Notes: a model not told the origin generated them from the letters alone. Counted from the first letter of the stretch, positions 45,794 to 54,863 are shown. The stretch: 64,000 nucleotides of DNA from Jeotgalibacillus proteolyticus (GCF_002926065.1 NZ_PREZ01000005.1:418739-482738); one strand, 5' to 3'. A program made the numbers and translations.

Positions 45794-46494
45794 CTGGTTC
45801 TCTCCTGTCTTTGGGTAAATTCCTCCTCCGTAATCGCATAAAAACGGATTCGGTCGCCTGCCTTTAAAAGCGTTGGCTCTTCTTCATTTTGGGGTCTGAA
45901 TAAAGCATCCGGTGTTTGCCCGATCAGCTGCCACCCTCCTGGCGTTTCAATCGGATAGACGCCTGTTTGCTTCCCGGCAATTCCAACAGAGCCAACAGGT
46001 ATTTTCAATCTCGGCTTTGACTTTCTCGGTGTGGCAATCTTTTCATTTAAGCCGCCTATGTACGGGAAGCCCGGGGCAAATCCAAGCATATAGACAATGT
46101 ACTCACCGCTCGTATGCAGTTCAATTACTTCTTCCGGGGTCAGTCCATTATGGCTTGCAACCTCTTCAAGATCCGGACCCTTCTTCCCTCCATATAAAAC
46201 CGGAATGGAAACCTCACGAAAAGAGGCTTCAGCCATTGATCCCCCATCAAAAAGCAGCTTCTTGACCTCTGCTTCCACAAAGCTGTAAGGCAAAGATTGA
46301 ATCTGTAATTTACGAATGTCATAGTGAATCGCAATGGAAGCAAACGCAGGAACTACTTCTACGGCCCATTCCCATTTCTCTTTCTCAATACGTCCTTTAA
46401 CACCCTGAACCAGAGAATGGATTTCTTCATTTACTTCCTGGGGGAACTCAATCAATATCGCCTGGTCTCCCAAAGGGTGGAGTGAATAATTCAT
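45790..46494 (-). CDS. pxpB: 5-oxoprolinase subunit B (KipI)
   Basis: 234 residues of the AHS1/KipI family. LGDQAILIEF near the N-terminus, EVVPAFASIAIHYD, MLGFAPGFPYIGGL, VGIAGKQTGVYPIETPGGWQLIG and a C-terminal GDRIRFYAI are diagnostic. AGGAGG lies 9 nt before the ATG. First gene of the operon. In B. subtilis the homologue is also known as the KinA inhibitor KipI. The kipR regulator is absent here. Confidence 0.94.
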   Translation of the reverse strand: MNYSLHPLGDQAILIEFPQEVNEEIHSLVQGVKGRIEKEKWEWAVEVVPAFASIAIHYDIRKLQIQSLPYSFVEAEVKKLLFDGGSMAEASFREVSIPVLYGGKKGPDLEEVASHNGLTPEEVIELHTSGEYIVYMLGFAPGFPYIGGLNEKIATPRKSKPRLKIPVGSVGIAGKQTGVYPIETPGGWQLIGQTPDALFRPQNEEEPTLLKAGDRIRFYAITEEEFTQRQERTR

Positions 46495-46676
46495 GCGTTT
46501 CGCCTCCTCGTTATACAGTTTTCTGAATATTTATCATGGATGCATTGTATCGTATTTATAAGAAATCGATCAAGCAGAGTTGCGATTAATGAACATTTCT
46601 CCACTCTATTTCAGAAAAAACTGAAACTTTTGACAGGTAAAAACGTTAATATTTAGTAAGGATAGGAGTGTTAAAA

Positions 46677-47135
46677 ATGTTTTCCAAATGGTTTTACCTG
46701 CAGCTTTTAAATTTGCTGGTGATGGTTGGAGCTGTAATCTCCTTAAGCTATTACGCCGAACTACTGCAGGAGCTTTTTCAAACTAGCGTTTTAAATTTGC
46801 CAGGATCGACAATCAGTTTTCTTCTTTTTGTTACCTTCTTTACAGGTGGTATTTATCTTATAACCTTTTTTCAGGAAAGAAAAGCTGGGAGCTTTGTGTC
46901 CCGTTTTTCAGGGAAAAGAGCGCCTGTTATTCTTCTAGCCTTGATTGGCTTGGCAGCTGGTGTGATGGCGATTGTGTTTACGGGTATCAGCCTGCCGCTG
47001 AATGCCGGAATTGAGTCGAGGTGGGCGATTGATAGTTTGGCAGTGTTCTTTATTATTCTTTTTTGTTTGCTGACATTGAGTGTGCTGGTTCAATTTAAGG
47101 AGAAAGCATCATCTGAAGCAATGATCCACAAGTAA
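46677..47135 (+). CDS. Four-helix membrane protein of unknown function
   Basis: 152 residues from MFSKWFYL, with TAGGAG 8 nt upstream. Hydrophobic segments at about 7-27, 44-63, 80-102 and 118-138, with a charged tail. No family recognised. Its stop codon lies inside the first unit of the 190-bp tandem repeat (AGTAA), so the repeat may carry its 3' end signals. Confidence 0.65.
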   Translation: MFSKWFYLQLLNLLVMVGAVISLSYYAELLQELFQTSVLNLPGSTISFLLFVTFFTGGIYLITFFQERKAGSFVSRFSGKRAPVILLALIGLAAGVMAIVFTGISLPLNAGIESRWAIDSLAVFFIILFCLLTLSVLVQFKEKASSEAMIHK

Positions 47136-47662
47136 ATATCCTTTTAGATAGCGTGTTGATTTACGCTGCAGGGGCATGCTTTCCGCGGGACGGGGCTTGA
47201 GCTAACTTGCTAACGCAAGTGGATCTCAAGCTCCCGTTTCATCCCGCAGGAGTCAGCCCCTTCCACTTCAATCAACTCGTTGAGTAATTTGTTTACATCA
47301 TTGAAAATTAGAGTGCTAGAAGTAAATACCCTTTTAGATAGCGTGTTGATTTACGCTGCAGGGGCATGTTTTCCGCGGGACGGGGCTTGAGCTAACTTGC
47401 TAACGCAAGTGGATCTCAAGCTCCCGTTTCATCCCGCAGGAGTCAGCCCCTTCCACTTCAATCAACTCGTTGAGTAATTTGTTTACATCATTGAAAATTA
47501 GAGTGCTAGAAGTAAATACCCTTTTAGATAGCGTGTTGATTTACGCTGCAGGGGCATGTTTTCCGCGGGGCGGGGCTTGAGCTAACTTGCTAACGCAAGT
47601 GGATCTCAAGCTCCCGTTTCATCCCGCAGGAGTCAGCCCCTTCCACTTCAATCAACTCGTTG
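47131..47662 (-). repeat. Tandem triplication (190-bp period) of the subclass A repeat
   Basis: Three head-to-tail units begin AGTAAATA at 47131, 47321 and 47511. Each holds a reverse-oriented subclass A element (about 117 bp from GTTGATT to AATCAAC) plus a ~70-bp spacer. Units 1 and 2 differ at two visible positions, units 2 and 3 at one over their shared length. The third lacks most of the spacer. The block fills most of the 725-bp gap before the VanZ gene. Confidence 0.95.
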
Positions 47663-47733
47663 AAAATCTATTTGTCTCTTCGAAATTTAGGTGCTATGAC
47701 ATAAAAACCTTTTAATTAGGCTTGTTTATTTCG

Positions 47734-47773
47734 CCGTTCCTGCAGAAAGCGTCCCCCTGGAACGGAAATCAAC
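47734..47773 (-). repeat. Remnant of the intergenic repeat
   Basis: CCGTTCCTGCAGAAAGCG then CCCCCTGGAACGGAAATCAAC keep only the outer arms of a subclass A element; the central hairpin is gone. The arms can still pair (CCGTTCC/GGAACGG). Confidence 0.7.
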
Positions 47774-47824
47774 GCATGCTAAAGGACATACCTTTCAGTA
47801 GTTCCCCCACTACACTCTGAAACG

Positions 47825-47858
47825 TAAAAAAGGCACTCCCTGGGAAGAAGTGCCCCTT
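47825..47858 (-). terminator. Terminator of the VanZ gene
   Basis: On the minus strand GGGGCACT pairs with the complementary GAGTGCCT arm and is followed by TTTTTT, 2 bp after the VanZ stop. Confidence 0.85.
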
Positions 47859-47860
47859 TG

Positions 47861-48424
47861 TCAGGCTGCATCAGACTGCTTTTTTCTTTTTTTCTTCCGC
47901 TTTATCAGCCAGCAGACAACGAAGACAAGAAGTCCGCCCAGGGTGTTCATGATTAAGTCATCGGTGTTAAACCCGCGCATCCACACAAAACCAAAATAGG
48001 AAAGCACAAGCTGGGTGGTTTCGATCAAAAGACTTGTGCTAAATAGAAAAGCTGCTGCCTTCCACATCTTTTTAACCTCAAACAAATAAGCGAGGTAAAA
48101 CCCAAGCGGCATCAGCATGAGAAAATTAAATAACGTTAAGCGTGCGTTATTGAAAAACGGATACCCGTCAAATTCATTATACGTGCTCCATTCCTGTATA
48201 AAATAAAAAGGCTGAAGCTGAATTCTCAATGGCGCATCGTTAAATGGCGGAAAAGCAAGACTGCCAAATGTTAATTGCGCTACAACGGCACAATAAACAA
48301 TAAAGCTATAAAAAAATAGTCTTCCTGATTTGGGCTTCTTCTTTTTCGAAAGGGTATCCCTGATTACGATTATAAAAAAGACAAGGGCCCCTACTAAAAA
48401 TACGGGAATGGTTGTTTGCACCAT
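47861..48424 (-). CDS. VanZ-family membrane protein
   Basis: 187 residues with about five membrane segments and the VanZ-typical FNFLMLMPLGFYLAYLF, ETTQLVLSYFG and FNTDDLIMNTLGGLLVF. Such proteins are widespread in Firmicutes, and only a few affect glycopeptide susceptibility. There are no vancomycin-resistance genes nearby. The C-terminus is strongly basic (KRKKKRKKQ). Confidence 0.88.
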   Translation of the reverse strand: MVQTTIPVFLVGALVFFIIVIRDTLSKKKKPKSGRLFFYSFIVYCAVVAQLTFGSLAFPPFNDAPLRIQLQPFYFIQEWSTYNEFDGYPFFNNARLTLFNFLMLMPLGFYLAYLFEVKKMWKAAAFLFSTSLLIETTQLVLSYFGFVWMRGFNTDDLIMNTLGGLLVFVVCWLIKRKKKRKKQSDAA

Positions 48425-48581
48425 CTTCTGTCACTCTCCATCATCCATTGCATTACTGGTCTATTAGTCCATTGTAAAACATTTTGACTGAGAAGGTGAA
48501 AGAGAATCATTTAATGGTTTTCTTTACCTGTTTCGCATTGTCTATTTCGCAGCTGCTGATTATAACGGGAGGTGTTACTTC

Positions 48582-48716
48582 ATGTTTACTCAAGCACTTG
48601 GCAAGATCATTTTATACATAGCTGGAAGCCTTATTCTCAGTTTGCTGCTTGGGCTAATCATGGTCCTCCTGATTGGCGGCAGTGCAATTGATATCCTCAT
48701 GTCCTGGCTTACTTAA
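48582..48716 (+). CDS. Small membrane protein of unknown function (44 residues)
   Basis: ATG at 48582 with GGGAGGTG 8-9 nt upstream. The product begins MFTQALGKIILYIAGS and is almost entirely one or two hydrophobic helices, ending SWLT. A terminator follows 10 bp after the stop. RBS, composition and terminator support a real small gene. Family unknown. Confidence 0.6.
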   Translation: MFTQALGKIILYIAGSLILSLLLGLIMVLLIGGSAIDILMSWLT

Positions 48717-48726
48717 CCATTAGCAA

Positions 48727-48762
48727 ACAAAAAAACACAGCAGAATTCTGCTGTGTTTTTTG
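48727..48762. terminator. Bidirectional terminator
   Basis: AAAACACAGCAGAATTCTGCTGTGTTTT, a perfect hairpin with A and T runs on its two sides, between the small membrane protein gene and the convergent 3-hydroxybutyrate dehydrogenase gene. Confidence 0.92.
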
Positions 48763-48763
48763 T

Positions 48764-49540
48764 TTACTGCGCGGTATAGCCGCCATCAAGCGCTACTGCC
48801 TGCCCAGTGACTCCCTTAGCTTTATCACTGGCTAAAAACAATGTGTAGTCAGCGATTTCCTGCACCGATAAGAGCCTTTTTTGAGGTACTAAAGGATAAA
48901 TAACATCCTCAAGTACTGTTTCCAAGGAAACATTTCGTATTTGGGCTAAATCATCCAGCTGGTTCCGCACCAAAGGGGTATCAACGTAGCCTGGGCATAA
49001 AGCGTTTACTGTGATGCCATGCTCTGCTCCTTCAAGCGCCGCTACCTTTGTTAATCCAATGACACCGTGCTTGGCGCTGTTATACGCTGCCTTTCCGGCA
49101 AATCCAATCAGGCCATTAATGGAAGCCATATTGATGATCCTGCCATGCCCCTGACGTTTCATAATGGGAAATACATGCTTTATGGCCATAAATGGAGCGA
49201 CCAGCATAATCCTTGTGAGAAGCTCAAATTTTTCTGTTGGAAATTCTTCTATGGGAGCCACATGCTGAAGGCCTGCGTTATTAATCAAAATGTCCAGACG
49301 TCCAAACTGTTCAATGGTTTGATCAATGGCCTGCTTTAGCTGAGCTTCATCTGTCACATCACATTTAAGTCCAATACAGTCAAATCCATCCCCCGATAAT
49401 TTACCAGCAGCTTCTTTTACTGCTGTTTCGTTAATGTCAGTCAGTGCAACCCGGGCTCCTTCCCTGGCAAACTCCTGACCGACTTCAAACCCGATCCCGC
49501 TGGCTGCGCCTGTAATAAACACTACTTTATTTTCAACCAT
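48764..49540 (-). CDS. 3-hydroxybutyrate dehydrogenase
   Basis: 258-residue SDR enzyme oxidising D-3-hydroxybutyrate to acetoacetate with NAD. TGAASGIGFEVGQEFA, NNAGLQHVAPIEEFP, catalytic YNSAKHGVIG and NALCPGYVDTPLV match BdhA/YxjF-type enzymes closely. It follows the GntP permease gene in an operon that feeds acetoacetate to the ScoAB CoA transferase. Confidence 0.92.
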   Translation of the reverse strand: MVENKVVFITGAASGIGFEVGQEFAREGARVALTDINETAVKEAAGKLSGDGFDCIGLKCDVTDEAQLKQAIDQTIEQFGRLDILINNAGLQHVAPIEEFPTEKFELLTRIMLVAPFMAIKHVFPIMKRQGHGRIINMASINGLIGFAGKAAYNSAKHGVIGLTKVAALEGAEHGITVNALCPGYVDTPLVRNQLDDLAQIRNVSLETVLEDVIYPLVPQKRLLSVQEIADYTLFLASDKAKGVTGQAVALDGGYTAQ

Positions 49541-49585
49541 TTTATTCCTCCTGACCTTAAGACATAAGAGACAATTCTTTACCTA

Positions 49586-50905
49586 TTAGATTCCCAATCC
49601 TATTGAAAATAAAGCTATCGCTATAATAAGACCGATCAATGGGACAATCACTGTCAAGGCACCCACTGGACCGTATGCATCTTTATGTGTTTCTCCGCAA
49701 ATCCCGCGGATCGTTGTTACGACGTAGCCGTTATGAGGCAGTGAATCCAGCGCTCCTGAGGAAATAGATAACGTCCTGTGAAGAGCCTCTGTGTTAACAC
49801 CCATATCAATATAATGCGGTGCAAGCAACGGCAGCGCGATGACCTGACCGCCTGATGATGACCCCGTTAATCCGGCAATGACACTAACCGCTATTGCTCC
49901 GCCAATAAGCGGGCTTCCCGGAATACTTGTCATAGCATCTACTGCTACACTAAAGGCCGGCACTTCTCTTGCCACGCCGCCAAATCCTACAACTGCCGCC
50001 GTGTTGCCAATCGCAATTAACGCGCCAACTGTCCCTTCTGATATTGCCTTTCCAAAATTAAGGAAGTACTTTCTGTTTAATAGATACGTAGTGATGATTC
50101 CGCCAAGCAACGCAATAATAAGTGCAGAGGTTAAAAGCGAATCATGGAAAATGAACGAAATGATAAGTACCACAAGAAGCGGAATAGCACCCATGAACGG
50201 GTTTGGCAGTGCACGCTCTGCTACTATCGGATCTGTATCCCGGGCCTGAAAACGTTCTCCCCTGCCTACTGCTTTATTAATCATACGCTTAAGCCACCAA
50301 TAGCCAAATACCGCCATAAAAACAGCGACAATTAAACTGACTTCCCAGCCGGCCCATGGACTTGTTCCAAGGTATTCGATCGGAATCCAGTTCTGGATTT
50401 CAGGAGATCCGGCTGAGGTCATCGTAAAAGTAACCGAACCAAAAGCAAGTGCTGCAGGTATGAATCTTCTTGGAAGATCAGCTTGTTTAAATAAGCTGAG
50501 AGCCATTGGATAAACAGAGAATGCAACGACGAACAAGCTTACTCCCCCGTAGGTTAAAACAGCACAGGCAATTACAATGGCAAGAACGGCCTGCTTCAGC
50601 CCGAACTTTCCTACAAGCCATTTAGAAACGCTGTCTGCTGCTCCGCTGTCCTCCATCACTTTTCCAAAGATAGCGCCCAACAAGAACATCGGAAACCAGG
50701 ACGTAATAAATCCAGAAAATCCGCTCATATAGTTCGATAAATAGTTTGATTCTCCTGCTTCCACAAGCTGAGGAAATAATGGCATTCCGCTAAAAAGTGC
50801 TACGATTAATGCACATAGCGGACCTGCCACGAGCAGGTTCATGCCCCTCATCGTTAAAACAATCAGTAAAGTAAGTCCCCCGACTAATCCAATCATGCTT
50901 AACAT
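49586..50905 (-). CDS. GntP-family permease, probable 3-hydroxybutyrate/acetoacetate importer (YxjC-like)
   Basis: About 439 residues and twelve membrane segments. FGSVTFTMTSAGSPEIQNWIP and GLTGSSSGGQVIALPLLAPHY are typical of the GntP/YxjC branch. The ATG at 50905 lies a few nt after GGGGGAAAAG. In B. subtilis the cluster yxjC-yxjD-yxjE-yxjF has the same gene set. Substrate inferred from the flanking ketone-body genes. Confidence 0.88.
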   Translation of the reverse strand: MLSMIGLVGGLTLLIVLTMRGMNLLVAGPLCALIVALFSGMPLFPQLVEAGESNYLSNYMSGFSGFITSWFPMFLLGAIFGKVMEDSGAADSVSKWLVGKFGLKQAVLAIVIACAVLTYGGVSLFVVAFSVYPMALSLFKQADLPRRFIPAALAFGSVTFTMTSAGSPEIQNWIPIEYLGTSPWAGWEVSLIVAVFMAVFGYWWLKRMINKAVGRGERFQARDTDPIVAERALPNPFMGAIPLLVVLIISFIFHDSLLTSALIIALLGGIITTYLLNRKYFLNFGKAISEGTVGALIAIGNTAAVVGFGGVAREVPAFSVAVDAMTSIPGSPLIGGAIAVSVIAGLTGSSSGGQVIALPLLAPHYIDMGVNTEALHRTLSISSGALDSLPHNGYVVTTIRGICGETHKDAYGPVGALTVIVPLIGLIIAIALFSIGLGI

Positions 50906-50975
50906 TTCTTTTCCCCCTTTGTCCACTTTTTAAATAAGCTCTCTTAAATCCCCCTGATTAATAAGAGCAGTTTGA

Positions 50976-51650
50976 TTAAAATGCATTTACTTTAACGGAA
51001 TCGCTGACGGTCAGGCGCGCTTCAGTGGATTGAATAATTTCTTCCACCGTCCAGCCCTCTGCTGTTTCTTTCAGCTCAAGGCCATCATCCGTTACCTCAA
51101 TCACAGCCCGGTCGGTGATGATTTTGTCTACAACACCAGTGCCGGTTAATGGGAGCGTACAGCCCGTCAATATTTTAGGAGCCCCGTTTTTAGTTACATG
51201 CTCCATAATGACCACGGTTTTCTTTGCTCCATGGACAAGGTCCATCGCTCCGCCCATTCCTTTAATCATTTTCCCGGGAATCATCCAGTTGGCCAGGTTT
51301 CCATTTTCATCGACTTCCATGCCGCCAAGAATCGCGATATCGATATGCCCTCCCCGTATCATCGCAAAGGATTCCGCGCTGTCAAAAAAAGATGAGCCTT
51401 TTACAGCCGTTACGGTTTCTTTTCCTGCATTGATTAAATCCGGATCGACTTCCTCTTCCTTCGGGTAAGCCCCAATTCCAAGCAATCCATTTTCCGACTG
51501 CAGGACTACCTCTTTGTCTTCAGAAATGTGATTAGCAATGACAGTGGGCATGCCAATCCCTAAATTCACATAGAAACCGCTTTCAATTTCCCGTTCAGCG
51601 CGTTTAGCTATTTTTTCTCTAACTTCCATTCTGTCTAACGTAACAGCCAT
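50976..51650 (-). CDS. scoB: 3-oxoacid CoA-transferase subunit B
   Basis: 224 residues. The catalytic glutamate lies in [16 protein letters not shown], and [12 protein letters not shown] and [29 protein letters not shown] (split motif of the family) are present. Forms the active enzyme with ScoA, moving CoA from succinyl-CoA to acetoacetate. Confidence 0.94.
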   Translation of the reverse strand: MAVTLDRMEVREKIAKRAEREIESGFYVNLGIGMPTVIANHISEDKEVVLQSENGLLGIGAYPKEEEVDPDLINAGKETVTAVKGSSFFDSAESFAMIRGGHIDIAILGGMEVDENGNLANWMIPGKMIKGMGGAMDLVHGAKKTVVIMEHVTKNGAPKILTGCTLPLTGTGVVDKIITDRAVIEVTDDGLELKETAEGWTVEEIIQSTEARLTVSDSVKVNAF

Positions 51651-51680
51651 TATGTTCCCCTCCGTTCTATATTTTTCGTC

Positions 51681-52367
51681 TTAGCTGGTTGTAAGCCGCT
51701 CGATTCTTTTTTCCTGATCTCCCTGAATAAGTGCCTGAACGTAAATTCCCGGCGTGTGAACCTGATCCGGCTGGATCGTGCCTGTTTCCACAATGCTTTC
51801 AGCTTCTGCAATCGTAACGGCTCCTGCAGCCGCAATCATTGGATTGAAATTACGTGCTGTTTTGTTATATACAAGATTTCCAGCCTTATCTGCAACAGCT
51901 GCCCGTACCAGACTGAAATCAGCCTTTAACGCTTCCTCAAGCATATAGTCCTTGCCTGAAAATTCTCTGACTTCCTTTCCTTCTGCAAGCGGGGTACCCA
52001 CTCCAGCAGGTGTGAAAAATGCCGGGATGCCCGCTCCTCCTGCCCGGATTTTTTCTGCCAATGTTCCCTGCGGTGTCAGCTCTACCTCAAGCTCTCCTGA
52101 TAGAACCTGTCTTTCAAACTCTTTATTTTCCCCAACGTAGGATCCAATCATTTTTTTAATCTGTTTATTTTTCAGGAGCAATCCAAGACCCCAGTCGTCC
52201 ACTCCGCAATTATTTGAAATGACGGTTAAATCCTTCGTTCCCGACCGCTCAAGTGCCAGCAATAGATTTTCAGGGATGCCAACAAGTCCAAAGCCGCCCA
52301 CCATAATCGTTGAACCGTCTTTAATTTGATTGACTGCTTCATCAAAGGAAGTATAAATGGTTTTCAT
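51681..52367 (-). CDS. scoA: 3-oxoacid CoA-transferase subunit A
   Basis: 228 residues. [15 protein letters not shown] is the oxyanion/CoA-binding loop, followed by [16 protein letters not shown] and [16 protein letters not shown]. First gene of the scoA-scoB-permease-dehydrogenase operon, with a cre-like site just upstream and a divergent LysR regulator. Confidence 0.94.
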   Translation of the reverse strand: MKTIYTSFDEAVNQIKDGSTIMVGGFGLVGIPENLLLALERSGTKDLTVISNNCGVDDWGLGLLLKNKQIKKMIGSYVGENKEFERQVLSGELEVELTPQGTLAEKIRAGGAGIPAFFTPAGVGTPLAEGKEVREFSGKDYMLEEALKADFSLVRAAVADKAGNLVYNKTARNFNPMIAAAGAVTIAEAESIVETGTIQPDQVHTPGIYVQALIQGDQEKRIERLTTS

Positions 52368-52389
52368 TTCCTCACTCCTGACCTATAAA

Positions 52390-52403
52390 TGTAATCGCTT
52401 ACT
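52390..52403. promoter_or_regulatory. Candidate cre (CcpA) site of the ketone-body operon
   Basis: TGTAATCGCTTACT matches TGWAANCGNTNWCA except for the last base. It lies 23 bp before scoA, where CcpA would block transcription when glucose is present. Confidence 0.6.
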
Positions 52404-52532
52404 TTTTGTTGGTTAATTTGTGTCAATATTTTGACTTATTTACTTTTTACAGTGTACCTTTTCTTTTAAGATAGGTAAAATGAATAATAACTATAATACT
52501 TATAACTTTTAGTTATAGGAGGAGAATACAAA

Positions 52533-53417
52533 ATGGACATTCGCCAATTGCTTTATTTTATAGAAGTCGCAAGACACAGAAGCTTTACAAAGGCTTCCCG
52601 CGCTCTTCATGTAACTCAGCCCACGTTAAGTAAAATGGTAAAGAGCTTTGAAGAAGAACTGGAGGTTACATTAATTGACCGTTCGGCAAGACAAATTGTT
52701 CTGACAGATGCAGGAGAAATTGTGCTTCAGCATGCACAAAATGTTGTCAATAGCTTAGAGGATTTATCCGCTTCTCTTTACGATGTGATGAATTTAAAGA
52801 AGGGAAAGATTAAAATTGGGCTTCCTCCGGTTATCAGTACGCTTTTTTTCCCGACCATCATTGCAGAATTTCAGAAAGAATATCCTGAGGTAACTGTGAT
52901 ACTGGCAGAGGATGGAGCAAAGAAGGTAGAGCAGAAGGTTCTGGATGGTGAAGTGGATTTAGGGTTTGTTTTGCTGCCGGTTAATGAAGATAAATTCGAT
53001 GTCATTCCCTTTGTGGAACAGGAAATCAAATTGCTTGTTCATGAAGCCCACCTGCTCGCGCACCGGGAAGTCATCGATTTAATTGAGGTAAAGGATGATC
53101 CTTTCCTGCTGCTGAGCAAGGAATTTACATTAAATAGCAGAACAATTGAGGTATGTATTAGTGAGGGCTTTACACCAAAGATTGCATATGAAAGCTCGCA
53201 GTGGGATTTCATTGTGGGAATGGTGGAGAAAAACCTTGGGGTTACACTTATGCCTAAGTTAATTTGTGACAAGGTAAAAAGCGGCCCGGTTAAGATGATT
53301 TCACTCACACGGCCCTTCCCCTGGCATTTAGGCATGATTCTGGCTAAAAATAGATACGTTCCTTTTACATCAAAAGAGTTTATTTCTCTTGTGAAGTCGC
53401 TCCCGAAGGTTGAATAA
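52533..53417 (+). CDS. LysR-family regulator of the ketone-body operon
   Basis: 294 residues. The N-terminal helix-turn-helix MDIRQLLYFIEVARHRSFTK, then VTQPTLSKMVKSFEEELEV, is of the CidR/CcpC type. The effector domain starts near residue 90. Divergent from scoA with a 165-bp gap that holds a partial inverted repeat (ATAACTATAAT...AGTTATAGG) just before its RBS, a plausible self-operator. Role as activator of the sco operon is inferred from position. Confidence 0.88.
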   Translation: MDIRQLLYFIEVARHRSFTKASRALHVTQPTLSKMVKSFEEELEVTLIDRSARQIVLTDAGEIVLQHAQNVVNSLEDLSASLYDVMNLKKGKIKIGLPPVISTLFFPTIIAEFQKEYPEVTVILAEDGAKKVEQKVLDGEVDLGFVLLPVNEDKFDVIPFVEQEIKLLVHEAHLLAHREVIDLIEVKDDPFLLLSKEFTLNSRTIEVCISEGFTPKIAYESSQWDFIVGMVEKNLGVTLMPKLICDKVKSGPVKMISLTRPFPWHLGMILAKNRYVPFTSKEFISLVKSLPKVE

Positions 53418-53506
53418 CTTCATCTAAACCGGGCTTTTGCACACACCTTTCGCCTCTTTGAAAATACACTATCCTTAGTTAGGCAGTCCAGAAGGGATGA
53501 TGTGTT

Positions 53507-54052
53507 ATGAGCGACTATTATTATGGTGACCATGAGTATGCTTATCCGTATTATTATGATGAAAGAATTTTGAGCCCGATTACCTGGTTCCCTCTTCCGG
53601 GAGGCAGTGGCGGGCAGCCGGGCGGTCCTGGGGGATTCCCTGGTAGCGGTGGACCTGGTTTTCCCGGAGGCGGAGGACAGCCAGGTGGTCCCGGCTTTCC
53701 CGGAGGAGGAGGCGGCCCCGGGTTCCCTGGAGGCGGAGGACAGCCAGGTGGTCCCGGCTTTCCCGGAGGTGGAGGCAACATAAGTGCTCCAACCGGCCCC
53801 CCGCCAGCACAAATTCCTCCTAAGCCCCTTTCAGCAGGAGGACCTCAGGCGTTCCTGGTAAATCCTAATGTTATCCGGCCATGCCTATTTAGGTTTACCT
53901 ATGTCTGGTTACGAAATGGAGCACAATTTTGGTTTTATCCTATTGTATTGGGCCGTAACTCTGTCGGCGGTTTTTATTGGAACAATTGGAGCCGCAGATG
54001 GACGTATATTGGCCTGGATACAGCCAGTATTGAAGTGGTCAGCTGCTTTTAA
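53507..54052 (+). CDS. Glycine-rich collagen-like protein
   Basis: 181 residues. A Tyr-rich start (MSDYYYGDHEYAYPYYYDE) precedes a GPGFPGGGGQPGG-type repeat region (residues ~31-90). The C-terminal part is aromatic and conserved-looking (RFTYVWLRNGAQFWFYPIVLGR) and ends in SCF. In the DNA a 41-bp block recurs exactly at 53666-53706 and 53729-53769, a 63-bp period. No signal peptide. The composition suggests a spore-surface or coat protein, which is only a guess. Confidence 0.75.
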   Translation: MSDYYYGDHEYAYPYYYDERILSPITWFPLPGGSGGQPGGPGGFPGSGGPGFPGGGGQPGGPGFPGGGGGPGFPGGGGQPGGPGFPGGGGNISAPTGPPPAQIPPKPLSAGGPQAFLVNPNVIRPCLFRFTYVWLRNGAQFWFYPIVLGRNSVGGFYWNNWSRRWTYIGLDTASIEVVSCF

Positions 54053-54065
54053 CGGTCATCAGATG

Positions 54066-54099
54066 AACAGCCATTCGTTAGAGCGGATGGCTGTTTTAC
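54066..54099 (+). terminator. Terminator after the glycine-rich gene
   Basis: AACAGCCAT pairs with ATGGCTGTT around a 12-nt loop and is followed by TTACTTT. It overlaps the stop of the convergent holin-like gene. Confidence 0.7.
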
Positions 54100-54404
54100 T
54101 TTGCCGTCTTCGCATATTCACCGGTTCTTCTAACCTTTTGCAAATAAGAAACAATCGTGGTTTTAATAGAGGCATAAACTCCGACTGCTGCATTTCCGTA
54201 GAAAAACCCCATAAAGATCCCTGTTCCTAAATGCTCTTTATGACTGATAAAAATTGAAATAACCAGGCCGAGTATATTCGCTAAGGTAGGAAGATAAATT
54301 TTTTTAATTGGAAAAGCTACTTTAGCCAGCTGTATAACGATGACAATCACGGGTACCGCGATAATCGCGTCCCATATATTTGTTTGGATCGTTGGCAAGT
54401 CCAT
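54096..54404 (-). CDS. Holin-like small membrane protein
   Basis: 102 residues from MDLPTIQTN, with GAGGAGGG 6 nt upstream. Three hydrophobic segments (about 12-28, 33-52, 58-80) and a basic C-terminus (QKVRRTGEYAKTAK), resembling phage-derived holin-like proteins that occur singly in Bacillus genomes. No lysin or phage genes are near, so a lytic role is unsupported. Confidence 0.65.
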   Translation of the reverse strand: MDLPTIQTNIWDAIIAVPVIVIVIQLAKVAFPIKKIYLPTLANILGLVISIFISHKEHLGTGIFMGFFYGNAAVGVYASIKTTIVSYLQKVRRTGEYAKTAK

Positions 54405-54555
54405 GATTTTCCCTCCTCTTACCCTTAGCTTCTCTTTTTCCTCCAATATGATTCAGCAATACTCACTTATTTTTAAAAACAGGGATATTCATCCAAGAAG
54501 GAAACAGAGGTTAGGCATATGCTTTTAAAGAATAACTATTTAGGAGGGTATAATG

Positions 54556-54846
54556 ATGAACAATGCTTTTCCAGCTTTATCAGATTACACATATGACAGC
54601 ATCAGCGCAGAAGACCAGAGAATTAGACCGTTTGGCTTTGGGAGACCAGGAGGCTTCGGACGTCCATTTGGCTATGGCCGGCCATTTGGCTACGGACGCC
54701 CATTTGGCTACGGCTATGGCGGCTTCGGTTTTCCCGGTGCCTTTGCTGGCGGACTTCTGACAGGCGCATTGCTTAGCCCAGGCCTTGGTTTTGGCTACGG
54801 CTATCCATACCCTTACGCTCCTTATTATCCGGGCTATTATTATTAA
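54556..54846 (+). CDS. Glycine/tyrosine-rich repeat protein
   Basis: 96 residues. Three tandem copies of RPFGYG are encoded by 18-bp DNA repeats (54661-54714), followed by a GGFGFPGAFAGGLLTGALLS hydrophobic stretch and a Tyr/Pro-rich end (YPYPYAPYYPGYYY). Of two adjacent ATGs I choose the second, which has the better distance from AGGAGGG. Resembles spore-coat-type low-complexity proteins. Function unknown. Confidence 0.75.
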   Translation: MNNAFPALSDYTYDSISAEDQRIRPFGFGRPGGFGRPFGYGRPFGYGRPFGYGYGGFGFPGAFAGGLLTGALLSPGLGFGYGYPYPYAPYYPGYYY

Positions 54847-54863
54847 GCCATTATCAAGCAAAC

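Noticed and set aside
47131-47662. Regular repeats with spacers, considered as a CRISPR array
   Set aside because: Only three units with a 190-bp period, the spacers are identical rather than unique, and no cas genes are near.
47861-48424. Glycopeptide resistance suggested by the VanZ domain
   Set aside because: VanZ-family proteins are common in Firmicutes and there are no vanRSHAX genes here.
53420-53812. Antisense open frames over the glycine-rich gene
   Set aside because: GC-rich codon repeats open all frames there; no RBS and no protein-like composition.
54096-54404. Prophage remnant suggested by the holin-like gene
   Set aside because: No lysin, integrase, capsid or attachment-site duplication nearby; flanking genes are ordinary.
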